Part shown: positions 33,612 to 44,121 of the stretch, piece after piece
How the letters are laid out: every line of letters begins with the position of its first letter
Position numbering within the stretch: the stretch's first letter is position 1
NCBI GenBank assembly: GCA_011800155.1
Contig: CM022371.1
Coordinates: forward strand, 2,170,001 to 2,234,000
Direction of reading: 5' to 3'
DNA: 64,000 nucleotides
From: Flammulina velutipes
Lineage: Eukaryota; Basidiomycota; Agaricomycetes; Agaricales; Physalacriaceae
Notes under the pieces: model-generated
Seen by the model: the letters and a program-made list of their open reading frames with translations, nothing else
Told to the model about the DNA's origin: nothing
The model's database searches: none
Position numbers and translations under genes: made by a program

Positions 33612-34969
33612 CTAGCAAACAATACATGTCGACTCTTTCTCCGTTTTAACCATGTTCACCTCCAATTTTACTCTCAAAGTCTCATCAGCAGCAATATACA
33701 TAGAACACCTGCACGGAAGGTTAGCTTTATAAATTGAGGAGTAAAAACAATCCTTACAATTCGCGCGCGCTGACGAACTTTGTATTGTCATCTAGCGACA
33801 CGGTGATATCGCGACGCTGTCCGCGTTGAGGCTTAATATCCGATGCCACTAATTGCAGTTGAGAAGTCAGACTGATGACAGCGTCGGGAAGTGGTTTCGA
33901 GGAAGAACCACTAGGCGCAGAGTTTGAGGGGATTACAGGATATGGCGAAGCGTCGTAAATGTGAAGCTCGGCATCAACATAGGTAGGAGGACTACGCTCC
34001 AAGAGAGACAGCGATACTTTCCAGGAGCCTATCCCGTCCTTCGCCTTGGGATCTGAGGAAAAATACAATCGCCAAAGACGAGCTGTAAACAGAGTTAATA
34101 GCGATGAACATGACAAAAGGCAACAAGTTCTTACCTCTGGCGATAAATTCGAGTTCTACTTCGTGTAGATGTTGCATGCGTCTCATAAACTTTAGAACTC
34201 CAATGTCGGCCGTGAAGGTCGAAAGAGAATTCTCCTGCACCACAATGGAGTCAGGAAGATCTGCCTCTCCACGAACGAGACCATCAACCGGTACAGGTGG
34301 ACTGTATAGATCAAGAGACCGGATGAACTGGAACAATGGTTGATTATTGGTCAAGAGGCAAGCAGTACGGATCTCCATTCGTGAATTTGCTTCGAGGGGC
34401 GATGAATGCCAAAGAATGGAGGAGATGAGGGTAGAAGGCAGGTGCCTATCATCATCATCTGCACGAGCAAGAATAGCCCAGTATATGGGAGCATGTTGCT
34501 CCATGCTAGCCTCCTGTATTACAGACGACAGGGCTAAGGAGGCGGAGGCGCAGCTAGTTGCGCAGTTACTGAGGACCGACTCGATGGGTTCGGGATTTTC
34601 GACTAGGTGTTTACCGTGAATGCGCACGTTCTCGTTGACGACCTTTAGGACTGCAGCACGGACGTCTTTGGCGGTTTGTTTCTTGCCGTAGAATATCTTG
34701 CCTTTGCCACGGTCAAGAGCTTGGTTCAAGACATCGACGGATATTGGTCGTGTCGAGCTCAAGTATGAATTTCTATTCCGCAAAGTTGGCGAAGGTAGCT
34801 GACTTGTTGACGCCGAAGGGGGAGAAGATGGAGGAGGTGAAGGTGAGGGAGGTAAACCCTTCTCTCGGATCGGATGGGATTCGGAGATGGGACTTTTAGG
34901 GGGAGGCTGCACCTCTATATACGGCGGAGGCATATCCTTGGTCGTCGAGTCATTGCGTTCGAGTAGCAT
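33612..34969 (-). CDS. Unrecognised Pro/Ser-rich protein
   Basis: MLLERNDSTTKDMPPPYIEV leads a Pro/Ser-rich N-tail, then a globular part ('DVRAAVLKVVNENVRIHGKH', 'MEQHAPIYWAILARADDDDR', 'LFQFIRSLDLYSPPVPVDGL') and, after an intron, beta-rich 'RLWRLYFSSDPKAKDGIGSW'. The frame stops at 33754, but a good donor there (GTAAGG) joins to 'CSMYIAADETLRVKLEVNMV' with a stop at 33612-33614, which reads better. No family recognised; no signal peptide. Divergent from IBA57 with only 77 bp between starts. Confidence 0.6.
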
Positions 34970-35046
34970 GGTGGTGACAAGATGAAACTACTGAATGTGG
35001 CTGTGTAAATTATTGACTAGCATCAATCAGCAACGTGGGAAATGCA

Positions 35047-36233
35047 ATGATTTCATCTTCCGTACTCCGAGCGCCGTCGTTGGCTAGAGTTCCTCACAAA
35101 GCATATCTCTCTCTATTTGGCTCGCAAACGGCGGAATTCCTCAATGGCGTCCTTGCAACCTCAATTCACCAACCACTACGGCAAGGCCTATCAACAGTCA
35201 TGAATGCCCAGGTAAGTTCTTTTTAACCCGTCAAACCCACATTTGTCAACCCCGAACAGGGAAGAGTCCTCTACGACGTCTTTCTTTACTCTCAAAAGGA
35301 CGAAAAGGGGAAACCGGGTTATATCTTGGAATACGACGCGCGCGAGACAGATACTCTTCCGCTTCTCGATGTGCTAAAACGCTATGTTCTCAGAAGCAAA
35401 GTCAAAATACGCGACGTTTCTGAACAATTTGACACCTGGTCTGCCTGGGGCTCTACACAATCACATCTCGAACTTGCCAGGAAATGGCAGTGGGCTAGAA
35501 GTGGTGCTGTTGAGCCAGTCTGGGATCAACAAAATGAGTGGGCTTGGGGCACTCAAGACGGTGTCATACATGATAGACGGGCTCCCGGTATGGGTAAGCG
35601 AATGTTGGTAAGGAAAGGCGACACACGTGAGGGCATGTTCGTTTCGCATATCAAATTCATGTTGAACGATGTATTCAGCGCCGGAGAGTCTCGACCATAA
35701 CGTCGTAGACGGCTACACACTGCACCGACTCTTGCTGGGAGTTCCAGAAGGTGTCTTGGATATTCCACCTGCGCAGGCTTTTCCTATGGATAGCAACCTA
35801 GATATGATGGGTGGATTAGACTTTAGAAAAGGGTGTTACATCGGCCAGGAGCTTACAGTTCGAACGTATCACACTGGCGTTGTACGCAAGCGAGTGTACC
35901 CTGTTTCGTTCGAAAGGATATCAGAAGCGTATGTCTATTTTATTCCTCGACCCGTTCTGTCTTCATCGAAATCTTCAAAGGTCCGCCTCTTCCACTCTGT
36001 CGCCCGGCCTTTCCGTCAACGTCCTTGGATCAAGGCGAAGCGTAGGAAAGTTACTAACATGTGAAGGCGGTCATGGACTGGCGTTGCTGCGGACAGAACT
36101 CGTAAATTCTGGAGATCAGCAGTTCAAGGTAAAAGACGAAGCTGGAGAAGAGTGGAATATTTTACCCAGCGTTCCTGAATGGTGGCCACTGTCACCCCCG
36201 CCAAACGAGACTAGCATAGATTCCACTGAATGA
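35047..36233 (+). CDS. iba57: Iron-sulfur assembly factor IBA57/CAF17, mitochondrial
   Basis: First ATG in frame gives [20 protein letters not shown], a basic mitochondrial-type leader, then '[20 protein letters not shown]', '[20 protein letters not shown]', and the family signature '[20 protein letters not shown]' (K-G-C-Y-x-G-Q-E). After an intron it continues '[19 protein letters not shown]' and '[16 protein letters not shown]', ending 'NETSIDSTE'. It is a folate-dependent-fold protein needed with ISCA proteins for mitochondrial 4Fe-4S maturation. About four introns. A decayed copy of its last about 160 bp lies at 37370-37529. Confidence 0.9.
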
Positions 36234-36308
36234 TCCTAGTATCTATGTAGCTGCTATATTCTCAGCTTGTAGTACAAATCTCTCAGTCTCACCATCATCA
36301 TCATCATC

Positions 36309-37040
36309 ATGACCCTCTCCGACAGAATCCAAGCGTCGGGCGTCTATGAATGGGGTCTCACAGACATCGTTATCTTCCATATGATGACCTTATTCTATTC
36401 CTTTCCGCAATTTGCGTTCACAGCCCTCAAGTACGCCTCTGAAATCGAAATCCATTCTACAGAAGAAACCGTCTCATGCTACCTCACCGGGGTGCACTCA
36501 ATAACATTGTCCTCATCACCATCGCGCATCACCGCTATACGGTCTATCCACGCACTATACGCTCGCGAGACTTCTAATTCAAACGTGGCGTAGAGATATA
36601 CAAGCTCACGCTCTATACGCTATCCCTTCTCCTTCAGTGGTGCGCATTTCAGGCGTTATTCAAGAACTGGTCCTCCAGAGGTACGTCACGGGTGTTGCGT
36701 GGTTTTTATCCAGCCATTGATCAATTGTCTCGAGTCGTCGCTGTGGCGTGTAGCCTTCTCGTTGACGCCGTTCTTTATGTATACCAACCAGCCGTAATGT
36801 GCATACCTCAGGAAACAATGAGTTCTGCCTTCGTGTTCGTTTTCTCATTTTTTGCCGACGAATGTCGACGCCCTTGAGGGATCGTCAAACAAGAAAGAAG
36901 CAAGCTGGTGGGTCGTTCTGGGGAGCTTATGTAGTGGTGGTGGAGCCGGTAGCTATTTTACGCTTCTTTACCAGCGTTATGCCCAGTTGCAACTGTTCTC
37001 TGCACGTAGAGCCGATTATACATACATGGTAGAATAGCTG
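36309..37040 (+). other. Possible remnant or unresolved membrane-protein gene
   Basis: Just after a CAT microsatellite (36292-36312), MTLSDRIQASGVYEWGLTDI reads into hydrophobic pieces in shifting frames: 'IVIFHMMTLFYSFPQFAFTA', 'EIYKLTLYTLSLLLQWCAFQ', 'AFVFVFSFFADE'. No splice set I tried gives one open, convincing protein. It looks like a multi-span membrane gene that is either heavily spliced or broken. No family recognised. Confidence 0.3.
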
Positions 37041-37369
37041 ATGAGTCACGCGCGGTGGGCAGAGAGACGTCAATGACAGGCGACACCCAGAATATTTGAC
37101 AGAACCAGCCAATATTACGCTGAAACCAGACGAGAGTGAGGAGAAGGTCGAAGGTGTAGATAGATGCGAGTACTCGTACGTTGAATTGTATGTCGGAGTC
37201 TCTGCAGCGTCATGAGGATATGCATTATTTACAGATAGATATGTACATACCTTGCGACTGCGGACATAATGCCAACATCGATATGGATTTATCGCAAGTT
37301 GCAGGCTGGGACAACATGTCTTTGAGCCTTGGACTGGAAAATGAAGGGTTGGACGCTAGCTGTGTCGTT

Positions 37370-37529
37370 ATTGGGACATGGTGCAGGCGGGACAGAATTG
37401 GTAGATTCTGGGGACCAGGAGTACAAGGCGAAAGACGAGGCTGAGGAAAAGTGGAATGTCACGGGAGTACCGAGCGTTCCTGAATATAGTGGCCCTCCAG
37501 AAGATCCTGGTACAGTTCCCAGTACCTAG
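37370..37529 (+). pseudogene. Decayed duplicate of the IBA57 3' end
   Basis: The translation 'GTELVDSGDQEYKAKDEAEE' followed by 'KWN' and 'PSVPEYSG' matches the IBA57 tail '[20 protein letters not shown]', 'EWN', 'PSVPEWWP' at 36100-36190, roughly three-quarters identical at DNA level. Nothing upstream matches the catalytic part, and the glycine-rich lead-in is altered. It is a partial, non-functional duplication about 1.2 kb downstream of the source. Confidence 0.65.
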
Positions 37530-37578
37530 CTGCTATGTCGACATCTTCAAACAGAGAACATGCATTATAAGTAAATAC

Positions 37579-38044
37579 TCACGACTTTGCTATAGCAATA
37601 ACTGAAGCGAATACGTAGTCACCATCGTGAGAGACGGAGACGAGAATGTCATCAACCACACCGCGTTTTTCGTCGCACAAGACAAGTCGTGGCTTACTAC
37701 CAGGATAGTCACCGCCAAAAGGAACATAGGTGAGATCTTTCCATGTCGGCTTTACGGTAGGATACATAGCCTTATATGCAGCTTCCTTGACAGCCCATCT
37801 GGATTGACTGGTTAGTCAATTATTGTGGTCAAGAACGAAGTACCCACCGGACGGCCATGAACCGTTCACGGTCGGTGCTGTTAGACAAGTAGACGGTCTC
37901 CTTGTCACTGAGAATTCTGGCGGAAAATCTTTCAAAGCCGCGGCGCTCAATAAGTCGAGAGATACGGGAGAGACAAACAATATCTGCTCCCAGTCCAAGG
38001 ATCATAGCGCTAAAGAACGGCAGCCGGTCCGACATTCCGGACAT
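37579..38044 (-). CDS. ppt2: Holo-[acyl-carrier-protein] synthase, AcpS/Ppt2 type
   Basis: Transfers 4'-phosphopantetheine from CoA to mitochondrial ACP. Exon 1 has 'ILGLGADIVCLSRISRL' (Mg-binding Asp in G-A-D) and 'ARILSDKE'; exon 2, after an intron of about 55 nt, has 'AVRWAVKEAAYKAMYPTVKP', the W-x-x-K-E-A-x-x-K signature. It ends 'DYVFASVIAIAKS'. About 135 residues, normal for AcpS. Start is uncertain: MSGMSDRLPFFSA at 38044, or MILGLGAD at 38005. Divergent from ELP2 by only 18 bp if the upstream ATG is used. Confidence 0.88.
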
Positions 38045-38062
38045 TATCTTCTCTCCATCATC

Positions 38063-41000
38063 ATGGAAAATAAAATGACTGTGTCCATTTCGTACATTTC
38101 AGCGGCTGCCAACCGTTTTCCACAAGCATCTGCTGTATCTCCGTCTGGATCTCTCATAGCTTTTGGTAGCTCGAACCTAGTGGCGTTATGGAATATACAG
38201 GTATTGGACTCTGCTTCAACTCGAGCAGTACCAACTCATGTCCAGGTCGCAGGAGTCTGGTATTTATCAGACACTTCCGGGTCACGAAAGCATCGTAACT
38301 TGCATTGACTTCTTTGACGACGACTCGTTCGTATCCGGAGACGACAAAGGTCAAGTCAGACATTGGACCTTCAAAAATGGGCTAGTGCGTTCAACAACAA
38401 CTTTTACGATCATATATCTTATACCAGCCCAAGTGGGAATCTTCGAAACTCAAAGCGCACGAGAAAGGCATTTCTGCTTTGTGCGTCCATCCACAGGCAG
38501 GAATACTTGTCACAGGCTCTTCAGATGCCTTTGCGAAAGTATGGGATCTCCAGAACAAGAAAGGCCCGCCTTCTACTTTACCTTCCAAACTCTACACTAA
38601 TACATCATATACAGAAGTCCAATCTCTTTCGTTGAGTGGAAAATATCCTCTCTCCATGAAAATAAGCTATCTCCCTGCTTCTCAGAGTCAGCGCCGTCTC
38701 CGTCTGGGGAATTACTATCTAATCAGCACCATCCAGACATAATATTAGCGGTTGGCACTACAGATCGAAGTATACAAGTATGGACAAAAGCTGAAGGTGA
38801 ACAAGTAAAGGTGGGGGATGTGGTGATTGCTTCGCTAGCGGGATTGACCTTCTTGCAGTTTGTCAAGACTGCATCACTCCCAGGACATGAAGACTGGATT
38901 AGATGTCTTTCATTTCGAGAGCTAGACGAAAAATCCAATGTGCTGGTGTTGGCATCTGGATCGCACGATTCACATATTCGGCTGTGGCACATCGAACCGT
39001 ACAAGCCAGCTCAATCAGAATCTACTAGCGATGCTCTGCTGGATGCGTTCGAGGCGTCTCTAGGAGATGTAGAGGAGGAGGCTGGCGGAGGCCGGCAAGT
39101 GTCCCTCAAAAGGCATATCGCAACTGTCAAGTCACCAACTTCGTGAGTTTGTCCTCTACAGGTCCCAGAGTAAGGTTCACCGTGACTTTTAGGTCTCAAC
39201 AATACTCAATAACATTCGACGCGCTGCTCATTGGACACGAAGCAGGAGTAACCTCCTTGTGTTGGCGCCCGGAGGCAGCTTCGTCTGTTCCAGCACTATT
39301 GTCCACCTCAACAGATTCTTCTGTCATTGTCTGGTCTCCTTCAACTGTATTATCCCCGGACCAAGATGAAGATTCTGCAATCTGGATAAACGTTCAACGT
39401 TTCGGAGACATTGGCGGTCAGCGTCTCGGAGGATTCATAGGCGGCCTATGGGGCCAGAACGGCGCAGAAGCCCTTGCCTGGGGTTGGTCTGGAGGCTGGA
39501 GACGCTGGAAAAGTGTTGGCACCGACGTCAAAGTTGGGAAAACTGAGAGATGGATAGAGATGCATGCCATAAGCGGGCATAGCGGACCCGTAAAAAGCCT
39601 GGGATGGAGTCCCAATGGGATGTTTTTGGCGTCTACCGGGTGGGTTGCTTCCGATTCTTCGAGAATTTGATGTCATTACTTTACAGGCTGGATCAGACGA
39701 CGAGGATACATGCTCCAACTGTGCAAGACGAGAAGACGATGTGGCAGGAGCTCGCACGACCGCAAGTTCACGGATTCGATCTCCTTGGTGTATGCTTCTT
39801 GAACAATTTGAAGTTCGTGAGTATCGGTGATGAAAAGGTTGCCCGAGTATTCGAAGCCCCGAAGAGCTTTGTCGACGTCGTAACTTCTTTGAATGTGGCT
39901 ACATTTGAAGATGAGGAAGTGAAAGATCGACCAATGACCGCAGCCGTCCCGCCTTTGGGTCTATCAAACAAGGCTAGCAGCGATGGTGCGTGTGTGGCTT
40001 TTAAGGTTAGTATGTAAGCTCAACAATCTTTGAATAGGACCCCAGGAGCTATCAGAAATTCTATCCACGGATCGGCCTCTGGAAGGAGAGTTGGCAACCT
40101 CGACCCTTTGGCCAGAGGTTGAGAAAGTGTTTGGTCACGGGTACGAGGTCTGTTTCAAAATACTAGTGGAATCCATAAGAGGCTCATCCCACGACAGTCT
40201 ATAACACTCGCCGTTTCTAATGCACGGGATATCGTAGCCTCTGCTTGTAAAGCCACGACTGCGGAGCACGCCGTCGTGAGGCTATGGGACGCGACGACGT
40301 GGCAGCCTCTTGGGGAACCGCTAGCAGGGCATGCTTTGACTGTGACGCGGGTTTCATTCAGTCCGAATGATAAGTATGTGTTGTCAGTGTCAAGGGATCG
40401 GACGTGGCGTTTGTTCCAGAGGGAGGACGGAACGACTCGTGAGGGTTCTTTCTTCAATATAACGATCACCGCTCACCAAACTTTCAGAATACAAGCCTGT
40501 GGCGGCGGACAAGAGTCATACACGCATTATCTGGGATTGTGCATGGGCACACGAAGGAGATATCTTTGCCACTGCATCTCGGGACAAAACGGTAAGGATA
40601 GACATATAATCCCCCAATCTCTTTTCACAAAAGTATATCCATAGGTCAAGGTCTGGAAGCTGGAGGAGGATAACAAGTACTCTTCCACAACTCTCAAGCT
40701 GCCTGAAGCAGTTACGGCTGTTGATTTCGCTCCTGTCGATGACACTAAGAAGTTGGTTCTTGTTTTATATTTCTCTGATGCTCTCAAGCTGACACTTAAA
40801 TAGACGTCTACTCGCCGTTGGATTAGAGACAGGTGAGATACTAGTGTACTCTAATACGACAGAAGATCATGCCACATGGGATCTCATATTGACTATTCCT
40901 TCGGGGTATGCTATCGTCCAATTTCCTGGTCCTTTACCTCTAATCCACCCACAGAATTGCGCACGTGAATCAAATCCATCGAATTAGTTGGAGACCCATA

Positions 41001-41072
41001 GGAACGAGCGGTGTCAGAGAGTTGGCTAGCTGTAGTGAAGATGGCAGCCTGCGCATCTTGAGGATACGATAA
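38063..41072 (+). CDS. elp2: Elongator subunit ELP2 (WD-repeat)
   Basis: Two WD40 propellers from many exons. MENKMTVSISYISAAANRFP, 'LPGHESIVTCIDFFDDDSFV', 'ISALCVHPQAGILVTGSSDA', 'LPGHEDWIRCLSFRELDEKS', 'ISGHSGPVKSLGWSPNGMFL', 'LAGHALTVTRVSFSPNDKYV', 'IIWDCAWAHEGDIFATASRD', ending 'EDGSLRILRIR'. The segment 'LGGFIGGLWGQNGAEALAWG' plus 'GFDLLGVCFLNNLKFVSIGD' identifies ELP2. Elongator makes wobble-uridine cm5/mcm5 tRNA modifications. Splits at GT-AG introns of about 50 nt. Confidence 0.92.
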
Positions 41073-41272
41073 ATACTCTATCCGTATCCCTATTACCAGT
41101 ATATGATGTCGTTTATGGAGCCCGAGAAAAAACTTCTCACCTTCTAGTACTTTGCAATTATTTCGTGCGGAGTCTTTCAACGTGGCGTACAATGATACCA
41201 CAACCATCTCTATTCATATTGTGGTGATGGTGATAATAAATGAGGTATAGGAATTAGGATATATAGTCCATG

Positions 41273-42662
41273 TCAAGCCTTGCCCATAACCAGTTGGCCA
41301 ACTTTGGAAGCTGTGCCGTCGTCGTTGAACATGCAGGAACCTGTCCCAACATGCGCTGCTCCAGGACCATCATTGTCAGAGAACAGTTTAGGCGAAGATG
41401 CAAGGAAGGGAAAGTAGAGGTCAACATATTCTGCCTTGTTATCCAAGAAGTCGAACGCCTAGAGGGAATGGATGTAAATTACAGTCGGCAAATACTCTGG
41501 AAATTGGAACTTACTTCTTTGAAGAAGGCCACTCTGTGGAGAAATCCCGATTATGAGTTACAAAAGGAGCGAACTGTCAATGAATAGACATACTGGGCAT
41601 CTTGTCCACCAGGGGGGTTTTCCAAGGCAAATTCTGTGATCACAAATCTCGCGTTCTGAGAGAGTGAGTTCCTTTAGACACTAAAATGGCAGGGAACGTA
41701 CAGGGTATTTGGTATGAGCGCCTTCTATATAGCCTTGGAACTCAGTAAAGCTTGGACTAGAGGAGCATGTCATGGGAGTAACAGAGTTATATCATGTAAT
41801 AATACGTACCCATACCAATGCTATTGCAATAAGAGGTCAGATCATAAGGGCAGCATATTGCACTAGTACTCACCAAGTTGACGTATTTATGAGGACATCT
41901 ATTACCGCACGCTGCAAGAAAAGCATCGAGCCATGCCAGGCCTTGCCCGTTCTTCGTACTGGAAGTGACCGCTGGGAGTGCTTTCTGGATCTTCTACACG
42001 TCATTTTTAGGAAATTCAGGCAGAGACGAAGCGCAATTGGCATACCATAGGGCTGATGTAGGTAGAATACCAACTCGCAGCATCCACGGGGCTGATACCT
42101 TTGTTGTCGGGCTCGTTGAGGGTGAACACAGCTATAAGGAATGTATGGTTAGCTGGCAACACTATGAGGCGATGCACCGCGTACTATTCCACCCTTGCTC
42201 CGCGGCCCTCTTCGTAAGCTCGCCGATGGGGCTCGATTCAGCATCCATGTCTCGTTGCGTGCCAATAAATTCCAGACCCTGTATATTACCATTCGTCGTG
42301 GCGGGCCGGGAAGTCTCCCAATCATAGCTGGTAAAACGTCAAGGCGAGATAGTGAACGGAGGACAAGTAGGTTCACATTGCGACGACCTAGTCAAATTTG
42401 TGAGAGGAAGAATCGATCAAATATAGAAATCCACGAACGGAACCGCCCTTCACTGTCGCGGGATTCCTGATATAGCGTTAGTTTTGTTGTGGATGGCGAA
42501 GGACGAATACATACAAAGGAGCGTTATCTACAGGTGTCGAGATCAGCGGTAGCAGGAGGAAGCGGTATATGTGCACAAACAATATGGCCAGGCTAAGCCC
42601 CGCTTGCTGGCAGCTAAAACAGGAGTCGAAAGTGCGACGAGGACCAAAGTGAATGAAAACAT
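41273..42662 (-). CDS. Secreted GH128/Asl1-like glycoside hydrolase
   Basis: Signal peptide MFSFTLVLVALSTPVLA, then 'ASKRGLAWPYYNAPLNPATV'. Later exons give 'YDWETSRPATTNGNIQGLEF', 'IGTQRDMDAESSPIGELTKR', 'VFTLNEPDNKGISPVDAASW' (Asn-Glu of the catalytic loop), 'WLDAFLAACGNRCPHKYVNL', 'NARFVITEFALENPPGGQDA' (second Glu) and 'YFPFLASSPKLFSDNDGPG', ending 'SKVGQLVMGKA'. This is the Asl1/GH128 catalytic core, a TIM-barrel family acting on beta-1,3-glucan. Role in wall remodelling is inferred. About ten short exons; the exon set near 41690-41880 is only roughly placed. Confidence 0.82.
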
Positions 42663-43016
42663 GACAGTAGTTTGCACTCCGCAGGAGGGTAAACACTATA
42701 GAGCAGTTCTCCGTCGCCGCTGTAAGGTTGTTTTATAGGCATACCGTAGCTTAGCAAACGAGGGTTGTAGTCGTGAGCTACGCTGATGCTACGCCACAAG
42801 TACCGGTCCTCGTTGTACCCACTGGCAGGCATCAGATATCGGCGCGTTGCCATGATGGGGCCCAACGGTATTTGTGATGGTGATAGTCTACCAGACAGTC
42901 TAAGTCTTGAACATAATCCCGCGATGTCGTAGGATACCGTTGGCTGTTAGTCTGTGTTCGTTGTTCGACCAGTTTGTATAAGAATAAGGCTCCAGCCAGA
43001 ATTGCTGTGATACATA
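42663..43016. other. Intergenic 354 bp, no gene seen
   Basis: Holds the GH128 promoter on one side and the MED20 3' end on the other. TATAAAAC on the minus strand (about 42739-42732) lies about 75 bp upstream of the GH128 ATG and is a likely TATA box. Confidence 0.45.
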
Positions 43017-43992
43017 TTACAAGATGCCTTCAGATCTCAGGGAGCCCATGATTAGGAATGCAGATCGCCGGTCGCGTTCAATACCTGTCCAGTCACCTCT
43101 CTGTTGTTTGGGGGTGTCCTCGTTTCCATATACGTATATGTCCTCTGTGTCTGGCTTTTTTGTTTCGGCCGCCTTGGCACGTTTCGCTTCCTCTTCTGGA
43201 TCCCACAGCACATCCTCCCACTGTGCATCACTGATGGTGATAGCAACAGTTTTAGCGTCAGGAATGTTTGGTAAGATTGAGGTCAAGAGGTTCGAAAGTA
43301 GTTCAGATGTTCCATCGGCCATGGAGGAATGGAGAACGGGGAGAGGGAGATACTCGGCCTGGCTCGGAGGATGAGCGAGGGTGGTGATAATTACGAAGGT
43401 ACAACGCACCTCGAGGAGCATACCCTTGATGGCACCTCCAGGAAGAATGACATGACCGACGCGAACTATCCAGTCTGTGCCAATGGAGAAGATATGACCC
43501 TCTATGAGAAGTTGTTGACTTCGCTGAGCGTTGTTGGCCTGCCTGACGGGAGCCCAGCGAGCTTTCAGTTGCTTGAGAAGATGTTCCAAGGCGCCAGGAG
43601 GACTGAGAGTCAGATAAGTTCGCATGTAATGCGTGGGTGGCGGGCTGTCAGGCGGGACTTCGTTGTGATTTGGTGCGCCAGCATCCTCGAGCCAGACGAA
43701 GACATTGTTGTTGATGGTCAGAGTGTACATTGAGCGCTCTGACTGAGCGACTTGGAAGAGATTAGAGCGATACGAGAGCAGCGACAGCGACCATTTTCCC
43801 TCCAGTTTTCCCTGTTCGAAGATGAGCATGCAGTGCAAGTGAAGGGTATTTCCGACGTGCATTATGGTTCAGAACTATGTTTTCCTTGATCAACGAAAGG
43901 CCACTGCTTGGAGCATTCAGCCAGCGCGCAAGTCTAGCAGACAATCAGTCTGATTCCATCCATTGTTGCAGTTCGTACCCAGAGAATCCCAT
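43017..43992 (-). CDS. med20: Mediator subunit MED20
   Basis: The first coding exon is only 14 nt (43979-43992, ATGGGATTCTCTGG); splicing over a 45 nt intron (43934-43978) yields MGFSGLARWLNAPSSGLSLI, the expected MED20 start. Then 'GKWSLSLLSYRSNLFQVAQS', 'TLTINNNVFVWLEDAGAP', 'LLIEGHIFSIGTDWIVRVGH' and, across an intron, 'GGAIKGMLLE' to 'VEYLPLPVLHSS'. MED20 is a head-module subunit of the RNA polymerase II Mediator, folded like TBP. C-terminus ends 'LIMGSLRSEGIL'. Divergent from ORC4, 129 bp between ATGs. Confidence 0.88.
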
Positions 43993-44121
43993 CGGCGCAT
44001 GAGGCAAGCAGCGAAACAATGTGACAGGCAAAAGCCACGATCACGTGTGTGTGACACAGTACATAACACCATTTATTGTCTGGCTGGAACACTCACTCAT
44101 ACCACCACCACCATCTCCATT

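Noticed and set aside
36292..36312. CAT repeat as a coding His run
   Set aside because: Lies between IBA57 and an unresolved stretch; a simple microsatellite explains it.
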